From contig NZ_LVYD01000001.1 in NCBI RefSeq assembly GCF_002077945.1, positions 558,001 to 622,000 on the forward strand: DNA of 64,000 nt. Reading direction: 5' to 3'. The stretch is from Niastella vici. Its GTDB lineage: Bacteria; Bacteroidota; Bacteroidia; Chitinophagales; Chitinophagaceae. Of the stretch, positions 62,569 through 64,000 are shown in pieces; within the stretch, counting starts at the first letter, position 1, and the number at the start of each line of letters is the position of its first letter. A model generated the notes under the pieces. The model was given only the letters and a program-made list of their open reading frames with translations, did not search any database and had not been told where the DNA came from. The translations under genes were made by a program, and so were the position numbers.

Positions 62569-63796
62569 CAAGATGGTAAGCAAGGGGTAAAAAGAGAAAA
62601 AGGAGGGGTAAGGGAAAATGGGGATTGAAAGGTGGGTTTTAGGATTGCTTTAGGAAGAATATCGCTTTACTCTTTCCCGCTCCACGCATTCTATAAGTCC
62701 AGTACATAACCAACACACCGCTCATTAAACTCCATCAACGTCTAAACTCTCCCTTTCAAGTTATTCTTCATGATTTGTTTGGGTTTTTAAGTTAATCCTG
62801 GGTCTGAAATAGCTGGTTCGAATTTGGCTCCTGGGTACTGATCCCCTTCTATTGTTTCAATAGGAAAGCTGATAAATAAATGTTCACCCTTGTGGATTCG
62901 AAAGGTAAAAGGAAGTATTGATGTAGAGGGTTAACTCATTTTATAAAATGATAGAAAGGGGGGATAACCTTAACCTGGATGACCCTTAAGAAATTTCCTT
63001 TTATGCCAGTTCCATAAAATGTATAGTGAGCATTCTGGTAAACTCTGAAATATTTTTGGGGCACTAAGTGGTTGCTTAAGGAAGGGTTATACCTGGTTGG
63101 TCTTATGTTGGATTGGGTTTATTGGTATAGGGAAAGCCTCTGGACCATACTAGTATGCGAGTTTTCTCATTAAGCAGGAATTAGGATATATCTACTAAGG
63201 GCCTTCGCCCCATGTTTTTTCAAACTTTCGTATCATGGAGCATAGATATTGGGATCTTAGGGATTGGTACATAATAGGTGCATTTACCATGATTTTTATA
63301 GGGTTCAAATGAAGGAAATAGTGAAGGGTCATGCACCAGCTAAGTCAGGGTTGTTTAGATGAGGGTGCTTTTTTTGATAATTGTTTACAAGGACTTATCT
63401 GGGTGAATCTGTCTGGTACTGGTTTACTCATTCTTTTAAGGGGTCTATTCTACTGATAATCCAGGTGAAGGGTTCTAATTAGTGGTACCTATTTATGGAA
63501 TTGACCCGGTAATTCTGTTAGCTATCCTTTTCCTTTTTCTTAAAGGTCTATGGTTATAAATATTTAAAAGTGGGGGACTCCCCTCCTCTTGAATGTCTAA
63601 GTTCCCTGGAAGATGGGCCCTTCCAATATTTTAGGGTATCCTGTTTTATTAGTCTACGGACAAAGGATAGTCTTACAAGTTTTGATCTTTCTTCTTCTAC
63701 CCTCCCAATTAGATTCGTTTGTATAGTTAGTTATTGGGTTTTCTATAAATAGTCTTTCAGATCTGGTATGTTCCTTTTGCGTGGAATGAGGTTTGA

Positions 63797-63812
63797 TGTT
63801 CCACGTGGAACC
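63797..63812. promoter_or_regulatory. parS-like ParB-binding site
   Basis: TGTTCCACGTGGAACC contains the 14-bp perfect palindrome GTTCCACGTGGAAC, one or two changes from the parS consensus TGTTTCACGTGAAACA and keeping the invariant CACGTG core. It lies in a gene-free stretch near mnmG, a typical position for origin-proximal centromere sites. I saw no other near-perfect copy in this window. Confidence 0.7.
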
Positions 63813-64000
63813 AACTACTCTGTAATTGAGGTATATAAGTGTGGTGATTTCAAGTTTGATTCTAATAGGGATTGATTAGTCCTACCACTAAGGATGTCTT
63901 TATTTGTCGATCCTATACAGGGTGAAGATTTAAATCCCCTGTTAAAAGGGGTAACCTCTCATCTCCTTTACCTATTCTTCAAGCTTTTGTTCCTTCCTGG

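Larger units (their letters stand above)
62557..64000. other. long gene-free region holding a parS site
   Basis: More than 1.4 kb with no credible gene on either strand. The only frames are a 60-codon plus-strand one (63570-63752) and smaller ones such as 25 codons at 63235, none with supporting signals. The first 80 bases are purine-rich. I see no tRNA, repeat array, transposase fragment or DnaA-box cluster. The one clear motif is the parS palindrome at 63797-63812. The stretch continues past the window edge. Confidence 0.6.

Noticed and set aside
63235-63312. 25-codon frame (begins MEHRYWDLRDWY) that could be a small membrane peptide
   Set aside because: Too short to judge, no hairpin or promoter nearby; many equally long frames exist by chance.
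63570-63752. 60-codon frame in the gene-free right end
   Set aside because: Serine- and leucine-rich with no homology pattern; no promoter; probably chance in AT-rich DNA.

Overview
The window looks like a chromosomal segment from a Bacteroidota bacterium, most likely of the Chitinophagaceae (Niastella/Chitinophaga-like). The reasons are promoters of the Bacteroidota type (TTG, 18-19 bp, TAnnTTTG), little use of Shine-Dalgarno sequences, and families typical of the phylum: a propeller-type sensor kinase, LytTR regulators, DUF2480, DUF3127, NIPSNAP and a TIM-barrel protein with a twin-arginine leader. I see no phage, transposase, tRNA, rRNA or CRISPR array.

Layout. 1-0.9 kb: an EF-G-like GTPase gene cut by the window edge, preceded on the same strand by a consensus promoter, two very small ORFs and two terminator-type hairpins, which together look like a tandem attenuator. 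1-12.5 kb: a bestrophin and a UspA-like protein, an OmpR-type two-component pair, and small stress or metabolic proteins (short asparaginase domain, CDGSH, GreA-like, Hsp20, VWA, DUF3127), then an Lrp regulator with an EamA exporter. 12.7-25.3 kb: envelope functions (PBP1A, M1 peptidase, NlpE-like lipoprotein, FUSC membrane protein, OmpA protein), a hemerythrin and a GT1 glycosyltransferase. 25.5-33.6 kb: signalling block with a propeller sensor lacking its phospho-accepting histidine, a LytS/LytR pair, a candidate small RNA, and a CheY-like/PAS-kinase pair. 33.6-42.8 kb: RecX, a cytoplasmic trypsin-like protease fused to a zinc ribbon and a YbjN-like domain with a YbjN-like partner gene, DNA polymerase III beta clamp, a fatty acid hydroxylase, and the ATP-grasp/alpha-E/transglutaminase trio. 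42.9-54.8 kb: KdsB and a ROK kinase, AhpC/AhpD with an OxyR-like site, a GH32 fructan hydrolase, a putative Kdo 8-oxidase, CorA, a TIM-barrel protein and cytochrome bd oxidase. 54.8-64 kb: DUF2480, a PpiD-like foldase, NadA, free-methionine-R-sulfoxide reductase, NIPSNAP, MnmG, then at least 1.4 kb without a credible gene.

The most important signals are not single genes. (1) Two clusters of DnaA-box-like 9-mers flank nadA (57.7-58.2 and 59.22-59.24 kb), one beside a very AT-rich stretch. A near-consensus parS palindrome lies at 63.8 kb beyond mnmG, and dnaN lies about 20 kb away. Together these suggest that the chromosomal origin is inside this window. (2) The EF-G-like gene has a leader with two mini-ORFs and two terminators. 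(3) Three copies of an imperfect palindrome of about 95 bp sit at gene 3' ends; two of them supply a gene's stop codon, and one splits cydA from cydB. All coordinates and motifs were read by eye; family names rest on motif recognition, not on database searches.
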